A DNA stretch of 63,573 nt, from positions 1 through 63,573 of the forward strand of contig NZ_JAERQE010000031.1 in the NCBI RefSeq assembly GCF_016734765.1, read 5' to 3'. Shown piece by piece: positions 17,080 through 25,327 of the stretch. The stretch comes from Microvirga soli. Its GTDB lineage: Bacteria; Pseudomonadota; Alphaproteobacteria; Rhizobiales; Beijerinckiaceae. Made by a program: the position numbers and the translations under genes. The notes under the pieces are model-generated. The model was not told the origin of the DNA. It ran no database searches and was given only the letters and a program-made list of their open reading frames with translations. Each line of letters begins with the position of its first letter. The stretch's first letter is position 1.

Positions 17080-17610
17080 TCAGTCGATCCGCCTCATTTT
17101 TTGGGCGAAACGCTGCCAGTTTTCCACATAGTGTCTGGCGGACCAGCGAAGCCGCTCAACCGCTTCCGCATCGAGCACCCGGATAGCCTTGGCTGGAGCA
17201 CCCACGATCAACGAGTTGTCGGGAAACTCCTTGCCCTCCGTGACGAGTGCGTTAGCCCCTACAAGGCAGTTGGCACCGATGCGCGCGTGGTTGAGCACCG
17301 TGGCACCCATGCCGATCAGGGAATTCTCGCCGATGGTGCAGCCGTGGAGGATGGCCTTGTGCCCGATGGTGCACCCTGCCCCGACGGTCAGCGGCGCACC
17401 CATATCCGTGTGCAGCAGCGCGCCTTCCTGAATGTTCGTGGCTTCGCCGATATCGATGAGTTCGTTGTCGCCCCGCAGCACGGCGCCGAACCAGATTCCC
17501 ACATCCTGCCCCAACCGGACACGGCCGATCACATGGGCATCCGGAGCGATCCAGAAGCGTTCGGGATCGGGAAGGATCGGAGCGGCATCGTCGAGGCTGT
17601 AGATCGGCAT
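17080..17610 (-). CDS. Gamma-class carbonic anhydrase-like hexapeptide protein
   Basis: A 176-residue left-handed beta-helix protein with hexapeptide repeats through residues about 15-140. The metal-site histidines expected for gamma carbonic anhydrases occur in GALLHTD and TIGHKAILHG, and FGAVLRGD carries the conserved Arg/Asp. It is the YrdA/PaaY-type subgroup, which binds zinc but whose activity varies. A trimer in the cytoplasm is expected. Confidence 0.92.
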   Translation of the reverse strand: MPIYSLDDAAPILPDPERFWIAPDAHVIGRVRLGQDVGIWFGAVLRGDNELIDIGEATNIQEGALLHTDMGAPLTVGAGCTIGHKAILHGCTIGENSLIGMGATVLNHARIGANCLVGANALVTEGKEFPDNSLIVGAPAKAIRVLDAEAVERLRWSARHYVENWQRFAQKMRRID

Positions 17611-17669
17611 CGATGGTCCAGCAGGGGAAAGCAGCAGAACCTCGGGGGAGGTCTGCTGCGAAAAAGCGC

Positions 17670-17897
17670 CTAGTCCTCGAGATCCGTGTCGAGGATCGCC
17701 ATGGTGAAGTTGAAGGAGCGGTCTCCATCCTCATCATCGACGAAGAGAACGCCGACGAATTCCTCACCGATGTAAACTTCCGCCGAATCGGTCTTCTTCG
17801 GCCGCCCGACGACGCGGATCGAGTGGTTTGCAAAGGTCTGACGCAGGTAGCGCTCGACTTTAGCCATCTCGGTTTTATCCACTACAGGTCCTTTCAT
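17670..17897 (-). CDS. DUF3126 family protein
   Basis: A 75-residue acidic protein of the alphaproteobacterial DUF3126 family: VERYLRQTFANHSIRVVGRP, AEVYIGEEFVGVLFVDDEDGDRS and a C-terminal FNFTMAILDTDLED. Function is unknown. Of the candidate starts, ATG 17897 gives the usual family length; ATG 17867 is an alternative. It lies between cysE and the carbonic anhydrase-like gene, all on the minus strand. Confidence 0.85.
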   Translation of the reverse strand: MKGPVVDKTEMAKVERYLRQTFANHSIRVVGRPKKTDSAEVYIGEEFVGVLFVDDEDGDRSFNFTMAILDTDLED

Positions 17898-17972
17898 GAC
17901 TCTACGTTTGCTGCACTTGCCATGCCCGGCAAACGCGAGCAAGCGGCGTTAGGTCCCGAATGGATCCCGTCC

Positions 17973-18809
17973 TCAGATTCCGTCGGCGGGAGAAAAGCAG
18001 TGATCCATGGACCGGGCCGGCTCCTCGCAACCGGCCGTGCCGACGACCTTGGCGGGAATACCGGCCACCGTCGCATTATGGGGCACCGGCTTGAGCACGA
18101 CAGACCCTGCGGCGATTCTTGCGCAACGGCCGACCTCGATATTGCCGAGAATCTTGGCGCCGGCACCGATCAGCACGCCCTGGCGGATCTTGGGATGCCG
18201 GTCGCCCCGCTCCTTGCCGGTTCCGCCCAGGGTCACGTCCTGGAGCATGGAGACATTGTCCTCGATCACCGCAGTGGCGCCCACCACGAGCCCGGTGGCA
18301 TGGTCGAGGAAGATGCCGCGCCCGATGCGGGCCGCCGGGTGAATGTCGGTCTGGAACGCCTCGGAGGAGCGGCTCTGGAGGTAGAGGGCGAAATCCTGCC
18401 GCCCTCGCTTCCATAGCCAGTGAGCCAGGCGGTGGGTCTGGATGGCATGGAAGCCCTTGAAATAGAGCACGGGCTCGATGGCCCTGGTGACCACGGGATC
18501 CCGGTCGAGCACGGCACTGATGTCCGCCCGCATGGCCGCCCCGATGGTGTGATCGTTCTCCACGGCCTCAAGGAAGATCTGCTCGATGATGTCGGACGGC
18601 ACGGCCGCGTGACCAAGGCGCGAGGCAACCCGGTGGATGACCGCCGCCTCCAGGCTGGGCTGGTGCAGGATAGCGCTCAGCACGAAACCGGCTATGGCCG
18701 GCTCGGCCTGGACGATCGCCTCGGCCTCGGAGCGGAGACGGACCCAGATCGGATCGACCTTTCCGGCCACGGAATCGGGGGCTCCCGGCTTCAGGCGGGT
18801 CTGTGTCAT
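17973..18809 (-). CDS. cysE: Serine O-acetyltransferase
   Basis: This 278-residue enzyme makes O-acetylserine for cysteine synthesis. It has an N-terminal helical domain and a C-terminal hexapeptide beta-helix with the catalytic FLDHATGLVVGATAVIEDNV (His, Asp) and QDVTLGGTGKERGDRHPKI. ATG 18809 is chosen because AGGAGACTAGC immediately precedes it; a longer frame upstream has no homologous residues. Cysteine feedback binding residues lie in the usual loop. Confidence 0.96.
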   Translation of the reverse strand: MTQTRLKPGAPDSVAGKVDPIWVRLRSEAEAIVQAEPAIAGFVLSAILHQPSLEAAVIHRVASRLGHAAVPSDIIEQIFLEAVENDHTIGAAMRADISAVLDRDPVVTRAIEPVLYFKGFHAIQTHRLAHWLWKRGRQDFALYLQSRSSEAFQTDIHPAARIGRGIFLDHATGLVVGATAVIEDNVSMLQDVTLGGTGKERGDRHPKIRQGVLIGAGAKILGNIEVGRCARIAAGSVVLKPVPHNATVAGIPAKVVGTAGCEEPARSMDHCFSPADGI

Positions 18810-18934
18810 GCTAGTCTCCTGCCGGCTATGCTGACGCATCGTGCTAAATACCGGATCCGCTCTTCCAGCACGATGCGCTATGGCCTCAAGCATACATAAG
18901 AAGCCGAGGCCCTTACCACAGATCCAAACGAGCC

Positions 18935-19735
18935 ATGACATACTCTTTTTCGCCCACAACGCCCAAACTTGCCGTCTCCGTCAGCAACGGCATTGCAACC
19001 TTGGCCATCGACAATGTTCCCAAGCACAATGCCGTGGACCTGGAGATGTGGAAGGCCTTCCCATCCCTCATGGAGGCTCTCGATGGGGATCCGGAGGTCC
19101 GGGTGGTCATCCTGAGAGGCGCAGACCAGGCCTCCTTCGCCTCTGGTGCCGATATCGCCGAGTTCGCGACGGTACGGGCCAATGCCGAAGGCGGGCGGCT
19201 CTATGAAGCCGCCAATGAGGCGGCCTTCTGGGCCGTCGCCCATTGCTCCAAGCCGGTCATTGCCATGATTCGCGGCTTCTGCCTCGGCGGCGGCTTCGGC
19301 CTTGCCCTTTCCTGCGACCTGCGGGTTGCCTCGGAGAGCGCCATATTCGGCATTCCGGCAGCGCGGCTCGGGGTCGGTTATCCTCCTGGTGCCATGAATC
19401 TCGTGACCGCTGCTGTCGGTGCTCCCGCGGCGAAGGACCTGTTCTTCACCGCGCGTCGGATCGGCGCCCAGGAGGCGCAGCGCCTTGGAGTCGTGCAGCG
19501 GCTGGTTCCCGACAGCGAGTTGGAACAGGTTACGCAGGCGCTCGCGGAGAGCATCGTGGAAAACGCCCCTCTGACGATCAGAGCGGCCAAAGCGGCTATC
19601 GATCATGCGGTTGGCGTCGTGCATCCGGATGTGGATGCCGTGGCTCTCGCCGATCAGTGCTTCGACAGCGCCGATGCCGTAGAGGGGCGTGAGGCCTTCC
19701 TGCAGAAGCGCAAACCGGCCTTCACCGGAAGATAG
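18935..19735 (+). CDS. Enoyl-CoA hydratase/isomerase family protein (crotonase fold)
   Basis: A 266-residue crotonase. The oxyanion-hole segments ASFASGADIAEF and GFCLGGGFGLALSCDLRVA are intact. By motif alignment the two catalytic glutamates of true enoyl-CoA hydratases are not kept: the first position reads IPAARLGVGYPPG (Ala) and the second AAKDLFFTARRI (Asp). It may therefore catalyse another crotonase reaction (isomerase, decarboxylase or thioesterase type). It is divergent from cysE and convergent with the methyltransferase gene. Confidence 0.88.
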   Translation: MTYSFSPTTPKLAVSVSNGIATLAIDNVPKHNAVDLEMWKAFPSLMEALDGDPEVRVVILRGADQASFASGADIAEFATVRANAEGGRLYEAANEAAFWAVAHCSKPVIAMIRGFCLGGGFGLALSCDLRVASESAIFGIPAARLGVGYPPGAMNLVTAAVGAPAAKDLFFTARRIGAQEAQRLGVVQRLVPDSELEQVTQALAESIVENAPLTIRAAKAAIDHAVGVVHPDVDAVALADQCFDSADAVEGREAFLQKRKPAFTGR

Positions 19736-19737
19736 AC

Positions 19738-20229
19738 TCAGGCATTTCGGCGATAGACGAAATAGCGACCCTCCGGCACGTTCGCCTGGGACGAAATGTC
19801 GGTGCAGGACGGCATTTCGAACGCCCGGTCGGCAATCAGGAGCCCTCCCGACTGGAGCAGGGAATCGAGCAGGGGCGAGAGCCGCAGAGCAAGCTCGCGG
19901 TTGGCCGCCTCGTCCCCCGTGCCGATATCCGTGTGAATCAGCGCGGCCGATCCCTGCCCGAAGCGCTCGATGAAGACCGGCAGGGTCTCGAAGATGTCCC
20001 CGACGATCAGGTAGCCCTCAGGCGGGTAGCAATCCGGATGGGCCGCCGGCGAACGCTCGAAGGCATAGATCTCGCGGCCGGGCAGCTTGGTTCGCAGGTG
20101 ATCGTAGGTGCGGCCGTTGCCGAGGCCGAGTTCGAGCACGAGCCCTGTCGGGCCGATATCCTCAGCCGCCCAGTTCAGGAGGTCGCGCTGGGCGGTCAGC
20201 CGCCGGATCACAGAATCGAGTCGAGTCAT
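19738..20229 (-). CDS. SAM-dependent methyltransferase, small
   Basis: A 163-residue Rossmann-type methyltransferase. Motif I, LVLELGLGNGRTYDHL (residues about 30-45), and the acidic AFERSPAAHPD form the SAM site, and the later ALIHTDIGTGDEAAN and GGLLIADRAFE fit the small methyltransf_17 group of alphaproteobacteria. The substrate is unknown. It is convergent with the crotonase gene (two bases between stops). Confidence 0.82.
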   Translation of the reverse strand: MTRLDSVIRRLTAQRDLLNWAAEDIGPTGLVLELGLGNGRTYDHLRTKLPGREIYAFERSPAAHPDCYPPEGYLIVGDIFETLPVFIERFGQGSAALIHTDIGTGDEAANRELALRLSPLLDSLLQSGGLLIADRAFEMPSCTDISSQANVPEGRYFVYRRNA

Positions 20230-20288
20230 GCGTCACTCCTGCCCGGAGTGATATGGGGAGGAGCCCTTTAAAGCAAAGGTTAGGCGCC

Positions 20289-21053
20289 TCACGGGCGCTG
20301 CGCCAGGAAGTCGAGCACGCCCTGCTTGTGCACCTTGTCGCCGACAGCAAGGTTGTGATCGCGCCCCGGAATATCGAGTGCCGTGGCGTTCGGGATCAGC
20401 CGGGCCAATTCCGGTCCCGAGCCGGACACATCGTCCTTGGTGCCGACTGAAACCAGGGTGGGTAGCGTGATGGAGGCAACCTCCTCTACCGTCAGCACCT
20501 GCCGGGTCCCTCGGATACAGGCGGCCAGCGCCTTGAGATCGCTCCCCGTCTGCTGGGCAAAGGCCCGGAACATGCGCTGCATGGGATCGGTGAGGTCGTC
20601 CAGGGAGCGCACCTCCATGGCATCGGCAATGCCGAGCGGAAGGCCGACGCCCTCGACGAGATGGATCCCCAAGCCTCCGAGAAGCATGGAGCGCATCCGC
20701 TCCGGCGCGGTGAGCGCCATGTGGGCGCTGATCCGGGCACCCATGGAATAGCCCATCACGTCGGCCCGTTCGATGCCGAGATGATCGAGCAGGCGCACAC
20801 CGTCCTCCGCCATGCGGTAGGAATTATAGGCCTCAGGGTCGTAGAGCTTCTCGCTCTCCCCATGCCCCCGGTTGTCGAACGCGACGACCCGGTATCCGGC
20901 CCGCGTCAGGGTCTTCACCCAGAGCGTGTTGACCCAGTTGACCGCGTGGTTCGAAGCAAAGCCATGGATCAGCAGAATCGGATCGCCCTGCCCCTCATGG
21001 GGCGGTACATCGATATAGGCGATGCTCACGCCGTTGGAGTTGAAATAGCGCAT
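20289..21053 (-). CDS. Alpha/beta hydrolase
   Basis: About 254 residues. The fold is shown by ILLIHGFASNHAVNW (oxyanion region), DNRGHGES, the nucleophile elbow GYSMGA (Ser103) and a C-terminal IPGRDHNLAVG with the catalytic His. The start at ATG 21053 (MRYFNSNG) fits the family; the longer frame reaching 21122 has no conserved residues. Substrate unknown. The length and lid region resemble small esterases or haloalkane dehalogenase-like proteins. Confidence 0.88.
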   Translation of the reverse strand: MRYFNSNGVSIAYIDVPPHEGQGDPILLIHGFASNHAVNWVNTLWVKTLTRAGYRVVAFDNRGHGESEKLYDPEAYNSYRMAEDGVRLLDHLGIERADVMGYSMGARISAHMALTAPERMRSMLLGGLGIHLVEGVGLPLGIADAMEVRSLDDLTDPMQRMFRAFAQQTGSDLKALAACIRGTRQVLTVEEVASITLPTLVSVGTKDDVSGSGPELARLIPNATALDIPGRDHNLAVGDKVHKQGVLDFLAQRP

Positions 21054-21199
21054 CGGACCGGCCGGGGTTGGAGCGTGAAGGGAAGCTGGGCGCAACGTAA
21101 GCACCCAGAACGCCGGATGCAACGCTTGGAAATTTGCTCTAGGCGCATGGCCGATCGGCCATTATGGTGCGCCAAACTCATCCCTTCAGAGCGACGGCA

Positions 21200-21463
21200 A
21201 TGGCTGACAAAGGCACTCCCCACTTCCACAACGATCCGGGCGTTCCCGTCATTCACGTGGGCTCGAAGGAGTTCATGTGCATCGGAGCGACGCCGCCCTT
21301 CGATCATCCCCACGTGTTCATCGACATGGGTTATGATACGGAAACGATCTGCTCCTACTGCTCGACTCTCTTCAAATACGACCCCTCTCTGAAGTTCGAC
21401 GAGGCCCGCCCGGCCGAATGCGTCTGGGAGCCCGATTTCGCAGGCTCGGCCTCTTCGCGCTAA
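21200..21463 (+). CDS. Zinc-finger protein, NDUFS6-like
   Basis: An 87-residue protein with a CHCC-type zinc site: Cys in EFMCIG, His in FDHPHVFIDMG, and the pair in TICSYCSTLF. This is the zf-CHCC domain related to the mitochondrial complex I accessory subunit NDUFS6, widespread in alphaproteobacteria, where it may serve complex I assembly or Fe-S metabolism. Its TAA is followed at once by the GTG start of the FAD monooxygenase, suggesting co-transcription. Confidence 0.85.
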   Translation: MADKGTPHFHNDPGVPVIHVGSKEFMCIGATPPFDHPHVFIDMGYDTETICSYCSTLFKYDPSLKFDEARPAECVWEPDFAGSASSR

Positions 21464-22651
21464 GTGCAGAATCTCTCTATCGTGGTCGTCGGCGCCGGCA
21501 TCGGCGGCCTGACGGCGGCTCTGGCCCTGGCCCGGCAGGGCCACGCGGTCACGCTGGTCGAACGCCGAACTGGGTTCAGCGAGGTCGGAGCCGGCCTTCA
21601 GCTCTCGCCCAATGCCAGCCGCATCCTCATCAAGCTCGGACTTGGTCCGGCGCTCCGTCGCGTCGTGACGGAGCCGGAGCGTGTGGTGGTGCGCGCCATC
21701 CGCTCAGGCAAGCGCATCGGCGAGGTGGCCCTGGGTGCCTTCATGCGCGAGAGGTTCGAGGCGCCCTATTGGGTCGTCCACCGGGCTGATCTCCAGACGA
21801 TCCTGCTCGATGCCGTCCGCTCCGAACCATCGATCCGTCTCGTCATGGGGCGGACCGTGGAATCTGTGGAGAACGGCTCTTCAGAAGCCTCACTCACCTG
21901 GGTTTCCGCCGGCGGCGCCCAGGAGACCTTTACGGCCGATCTGATCGTCGGCGCCGATGGAGTCTGGTCCACGGTCAGGCAGCAGCTGGGCGACAGGACG
22001 CCCCCGAGCTATCGCGGTTATGTCGCTTGGCGCGCCACCTTCGAGCGTAGCGCCGCCCCGGCAGAACTCGCCGGCGACGAGACCGGTCTCTGGCTCGGAT
22101 CCCAGGGCCATGTGGTGCATTACCCGATTGACGGCAGCAGGCTCGTCAATGTCGTGGCCATCGAGCGAAATCGGACACCAGTCGAGGGCTGGGCCGCTCC
22201 AGGCAGGCGCGAGGATCTGCTCGCCCGCTACACCTCGGCCGCCCCTGCCCTGCGCGATCTTCTCGCCCAGCCCCAGGAATGGCTGCGCTGGTCGCTCTTC
22301 GACCATCCGGCCCAGCGCCTTGCCAAGGACCGGATTGCCCTCCTCGGCGATGCCGCCCATCCGGTCCTGCCCTTTCTGGCCCAAGGCGCCGCAATGGCGA
22401 TCGAGGAAGCCGCGACCCTTGCCGCTTTCCTGCGCGACGCACAGGCCGACATTCCAGAAGCCCTTATGGCTTACGAGAAGCAGCGCCTCGAACGCGCGGC
22501 TCGGGTCCAGAAGGAGGCTCGCAGGAACGGGCGCGTCTACCATGCGGGCTCCCTCATCGCCTTCGGGCGCAACACGGTCATGCGCCATCTGGGCCCTGAG
22601 GGCATGACGAAACGCTACGACTGGCTCTACGGCTTCCGCACTCCGAATTGA
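21464..22651 (+). CDS. FAD-dependent monooxygenase (salicylate hydroxylase-like)
   Basis: A 395-residue group A flavoprotein monooxygenase. It has the dinucleotide motif VVGAGIGGLTAALALARQG at the N-terminus, LIVGADGVWSTVRQ (the DG motif) in the middle and LLGDAAHPVLPFLAQGA (the GD motif) near residue 300. These enzymes hydroxylate aromatic or related substrates with NAD(P)H. The true substrate is not evident; salicylate hydroxylase and UbiH-type are the nearest names. It starts at GTG, immediately after the zinc-finger gene. Confidence 0.9.
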   Translation: MQNLSIVVVGAGIGGLTAALALARQGHAVTLVERRTGFSEVGAGLQLSPNASRILIKLGLGPALRRVVTEPERVVVRAIRSGKRIGEVALGAFMRERFEAPYWVVHRADLQTILLDAVRSEPSIRLVMGRTVESVENGSSEASLTWVSAGGAQETFTADLIVGADGVWSTVRQQLGDRTPPSYRGYVAWRATFERSAAPAELAGDETGLWLGSQGHVVHYPIDGSRLVNVVAIERNRTPVEGWAAPGRREDLLARYTSAAPALRDLLAQPQEWLRWSLFDHPAQRLAKDRIALLGDAAHPVLPFLAQGAAMAIEEAATLAAFLRDAQADIPEALMAYEKQRLERAARVQKEARRNGRVYHAGSLIAFGRNTVMRHLGPEGMTKRYDWLYGFRTPN

Positions 22652-22718
22652 GTAACGCTCCGGAGCGCATGGTTGCACTTGCGCTCAAGCCCGCAGCCCG
22701 ATAACCCTCTTCTCCGAA

Positions 22719-22804
22719 GCGGACGTGGCGAAACCGGTAGACGCAAGGGACTTAAAATCCCTCGGGCTATGCCCGTGCGGGTTCGACCCCCGCCGTCCGC
22801 ACCA
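22719..22804 (+). tRNA. tRNA-Leu (anticodon UAA)
   Basis: An 86-base gene including an encoded CCA. The acceptor stem GCGGACG (22719-22725) pairs with CGTCCGC (22794-22800), and A73 and CCA follow. The anticodon loop CTTAAAA carries TAA, decoding UUA. A long variable arm (CGGGC-TATGCCCG) marks a class II tRNA, and the T loop GTTCGACCC is normal. Confidence 0.97.
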
Positions 22805-22928
22805 TACCATCGCTTCACTCATCGCCGGTATTATTCTGGGAAGCGCAGCTCCCTCGGGAACTCGCCTTGCTCCCAGCCTTACCCAGGCGACTGCGACAAT
22901 CAAAACGCCGAATTCCAAGGCTTTCTGC

Positions 22929-22954
22929 GGAACGGCGAAGCCATAAGCAAAGTT
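22929..22954 (+). promoter_or_regulatory. Candidate EcfG promoter for the RTX gene
   Basis: GGAAC (22929-22933), 17 bases, AGTT (22951-22954): one mismatch in the -10 element of GGAAC-N16/17-CGTT. It is about 60 bases upstream of the RTX start and in the right orientation. Confidence 0.4.
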
Positions 22955-23012
22955 GATGATCATGGATAAATGAGGTGCCCGGGGCGACCTGGTCCGCCGG
23001 AGGAGTACGCAG

Positions 23013-24140
23013 ATGCCAACCGTGATTGCCATCGAGGCCAAGCCTGTTGAACTCAGGGGAATCGATACCGGGTTTCTTCACCTCTACCTCGTTAAGACCG
23101 TGACCGACGAGCAAGGGCGCGTCGTCTCGGAGAAAGTGATCCGAGGCACAGCAGGATCGAATGGCGATCTTGAAACGCTGGTCGACGCCAACCTGGCCAC
23201 CTCCGTCGACAGGAGGGGCTCGGATACGCCCGAGGAAAGGCATCGAGAAGTTCTCGATCTTGGCACCAGAGACGCCAATGATGTCTGGAAGGTCATGGTG
23301 CAACATGCCAACAACATCGAGAAAGCAGATCTGGACTACAGCATCGACATCCTTCGCGAAGCTCCCGGGGGAGACCTGAACAGCAACTCCGTTGTCGCAT
23401 CGGTGCTCCATTCGGTTGGCCTGAACTTGAGCACGAGCTTTCCGGATGGTGTCAGCCGGTCCGACGCTCCCCTCTATGGGCAACTCCAGTATATGTACGT
23501 GGACGACGCCCTCTTCGGAACGGCGAACAGTGACTTGATACGGGGCGGCATCGGGAACGACCGGCTTTATGGCCGCCATGGGAACGACCGTCTCTATGGC
23601 GATGACGGAGATGATCGCCTTCATGCCAGCAATGGCGACGACCGCCTGGTTGGCGGGAACGGCAACGACCGCTTGGAGGGCCGGGCCGGTGATGATGCCC
23701 TTTTTGGTAACAGTGACGATGACCGCCTCTATGGCAGCTTCGGCGATGATTATCTGAGCGGCGGAAGCGGAAACGACCGGCTCTATGGTGAAGCGGGCGC
23801 TGACATTCTTCACAGCGGCTCGGGAAAGGACGTCTTCGTCTACAATTCCGTTCCGAGCGGCCCGGAAAGCGTAGACACGATCAGGGACTTCTCAGTCGCC
23901 AACGACACGTTCTGGCTGAACAACCGGGCATTCGCTGGTCTGGGAAGCGAAGGCCGCCTGAAATCAGGAGTGTTCCGCACAAGTGATGTCGCACGGGATT
24001 CGACGGATCGCATTCTCTACGATCGCGATGATGGCGTCCTGTACTACGATGCCGATGGCACCGGCGCGAGCGAACAGGTTGCAGTCGCAAAGCTCTCGGA
24101 CGGGTTGAGGCTGACGTCCCTGGATTTCCTGATCATTTAG
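23013..24140 (+). CDS. RTX-type calcium-binding secreted protein
   Basis: A 375-residue protein. The first 160 or so residues have no family I recognise. Residues about 165-275 are about nine to ten glycine/aspartate nonapeptides (GGIGNDRLYG, GNDRLYGDDGDD, GGNGNDRLEG, GGSGNDRLYG) that fold as a calcium-bound parallel beta-roll. The C-terminus (VDTIRDFSVANDTFWLNN ... YYDADGTGASEQVAVAKL) is the usual domain of type I-secreted RTX proteins. There is no signal peptide and no type I secretion operon here, so export would use a system encoded elsewhere. A strong GGAGGAG ribosome site precedes the ATG. Confidence 0.87.
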   Translation: MPTVIAIEAKPVELRGIDTGFLHLYLVKTVTDEQGRVVSEKVIRGTAGSNGDLETLVDANLATSVDRRGSDTPEERHREVLDLGTRDANDVWKVMVQHANNIEKADLDYSIDILREAPGGDLNSNSVVASVLHSVGLNLSTSFPDGVSRSDAPLYGQLQYMYVDDALFGTANSDLIRGGIGNDRLYGRHGNDRLYGDDGDDRLHASNGDDRLVGGNGNDRLEGRAGDDALFGNSDDDRLYGSFGDDYLSGGSGNDRLYGEAGADILHSGSGKDVFVYNSVPSGPESVDTIRDFSVANDTFWLNNRAFAGLGSEGRLKSGVFRTSDVARDSTDRILYDRDDGVLYYDADGTGASEQVAVAKLSDGLRLTSLDFLII

Positions 24141-24153
24141 ACAAAAACCTACA

Positions 24154-24178
24154 GGAACCGGGTAGCATCGGCTACGTG
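24154..24178 (+). promoter_or_regulatory. Candidate EcfG promoter for the first four-Cys gene
   Basis: GGAAC (24154-24158), 16 bases, CGTG (24175-24178): one mismatch. It sits about 95 bases before the start, farther than the other candidates, so the call is weaker. Confidence 0.3.
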
Positions 24179-24272
24179 ATGAAAGTGCTTGATGTGCATG
24201 CCAGCACGTCAAGCAATCCGGCTGATCGTTATGGTCGAGGGCGCCTTTAATCAGTATTTTTGGAGACGAACG

Positions 24273-24590
24273 ATGCTCTCCGGCTCCTTCTTGCCTCGCC
24301 GAATTGGCGTAGCGGCGATCTTGGTCATTGCATCGACAAGTGCCGATGCATGGGCGCAGAGCCGTCCGCTGACCACAAGAATGTCATGCGCTCAGGCAAA
24401 GGGCCTTGTTGCCTCGCAGAGAAGCGCCGTGCTCAGCACGGGCCCCTTCACCTATGACCGCTATGTCGGTTCCTACGGATCGTGCGCCAGTGGAGAAACC
24501 TTGGATCCGGCCTGGGTACCAACGGCTGATACACCCCACTGCCCGATCGGATACCGCTGTATAACGCGCTCTCCGCCTTCGCGGAACTAG
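24273..24590 (+). CDS. Small secreted four-cysteine protein, paralogue A
   Basis: A 105-residue protein with a signal peptide (IGVAAILVIASTSADAWAQ, cleavage near 29). The mature part has four cysteines at 39, 71, 90 and 96, with the motifs CAQAKGLVASQ, TYDRYV-like FTYDRYVGS and VPTADTPHCPIGYRC. The same cysteine spacing (32, 19, 6 residues) recurs in the protein encoded at 29208-29507. Two disulfides in the periplasm are likely. Function unknown. ATG 24273 is chosen for its TGGAGACGAACG ribosome site and the signal peptide. Confidence 0.75.
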   Translation: MLSGSFLPRRIGVAAILVIASTSADAWAQSRPLTTRMSCAQAKGLVASQRSAVLSTGPFTYDRYVGSYGSCASGETLDPAWVPTADTPHCPIGYRCITRSPPSRN

Positions 24591-24639
24591 CCCTCGTCAG
24601 GGCCCGGGATACTCCCACCCCCCAGGCAACTCAGAACCC

Positions 24640-24807
24640 TCAACGGCTGTGCCACGCTCGGAATGCCAGGAGGGGCGTCAGTATCGGCCAACCGAAGCCG
24701 GCGATCAGGATGTGATCGAGGCCAATCCCTTCCTCGTCATTGATCATGGTCGAGACTGCAAGGAGCAGTATCACGCCACCCAGATAGATCATCAGAACTT
24801 CACGCAT
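24640..24807 (-). CDS. Small hydrophobic protein, hypothetical
   Basis: A 55-codon frame with two hydrophobic segments, VLMIYLGGVILLLAVSTMI and ILIAGFGWPILTPLLAF, separated by an acidic turn (NDEEGIGLDH) and ended by basic residues. It looks like a two-helix inner-membrane peptide. ATG 24807 is preceded at a distance by GGTGGCTGGGGG. No family is recognised, and it could be chance, but the two-helix hairpin pattern argues otherwise. Confidence 0.45.
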   Translation of the reverse strand: MREVLMIYLGGVILLLAVSTMINDEEGIGLDHILIAGFGWPILTPLLAFRAWHSR

Positions 24808-24995
24808 CCTGCAGCCCCCAGCCACCTTGAAGCTGAGCTTTGACGCATGACGAGGATCAAGCCAATGCGACCGGCAGTCGCCTGCTCCTCCATAGAGGAG
24901 GCGAAACATAGGCCTGGAGCACAAAGCAGTCGTTCCGCAACAGACGGCGGATCTCACCACGACGGGAAAAATTTAACTTTGTCAGAAACTTAACC

Positions 24996-25020
24996 GCAAC
25001 CCAACAGGACCTCGCCCGTT
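24996..25020 (+). promoter_or_regulatory. Candidate EcfG promoter for the NepR-like gene
   Basis: GCAAC (24996-25000), 16 bases, CGTT (25017-25020): one mismatch in the -35 element, with an exact spacing and -10. It lies 37 bases before the NepR-like start codon, the distance expected. Autoregulation of nepR by EcfG is known in relatives. Confidence 0.45.
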
Positions 25021-25056
25021 CATCGGACACCACGGATAACTGCAAGGAGATCATCA

Positions 25057-25281
25057 ATGCCAAAGCGGCACCACCCTTATGCCGCAGGAGGCAACACAGG
25101 CTGGAGCATAGGCTCCAACAGCCTGACAGCGGCCGGGCAATCCGAACTCCTGAAAGATCTCGGGCGTCAACTTCGGCACAGCTACCAGAGTGTTTTGGAG
25201 CAGCCTGCGCCGGATCGCATTGGGCAGTTGCTGGAGAGACTTGAAAAGGCTCGCCTTCCCGACGGCGATAAGGACCACTGA
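25057..25281 (+). CDS. NepR-like anti-sigma factor
   Basis: A 74-residue protein. Residues 32-64 (LKDLGRQLRHSYQSVLEQP then APDRIGQLLERLEKAR) match the NepR core: helix 1 with the IGxxLRxxY pattern, the P-PDR turn and helix 2 with LLxxLE. NepR holds the sigma factor EcfG inactive until phosphorylated PhyR binds it. No ecfG or phyR lies nearby, so this is an orphan or second NepR. The remaining N-terminal 30 residues are unstructured, as in known NepR. The AAGGAGATCATCA ribosome site is good. Confidence 0.72.
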   Translation: MPKRHHPYAAGGNTGWSIGSNSLTAAGQSELLKDLGRQLRHSYQSVLEQPAPDRIGQLLERLEKARLPDGDKDH

Positions 25282-25327
25282 GCAACGGAACGACTCAGTG
25301 ATCCTCAGCCGTAAGAGACCCGCAGCC

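Noticed and set aside
25282..25315. GGAAC-like site downstream of the NepR-like gene
   Set aside because: GGAACG followed by CGTA needs an 18-base spacer and no + strand gene follows.
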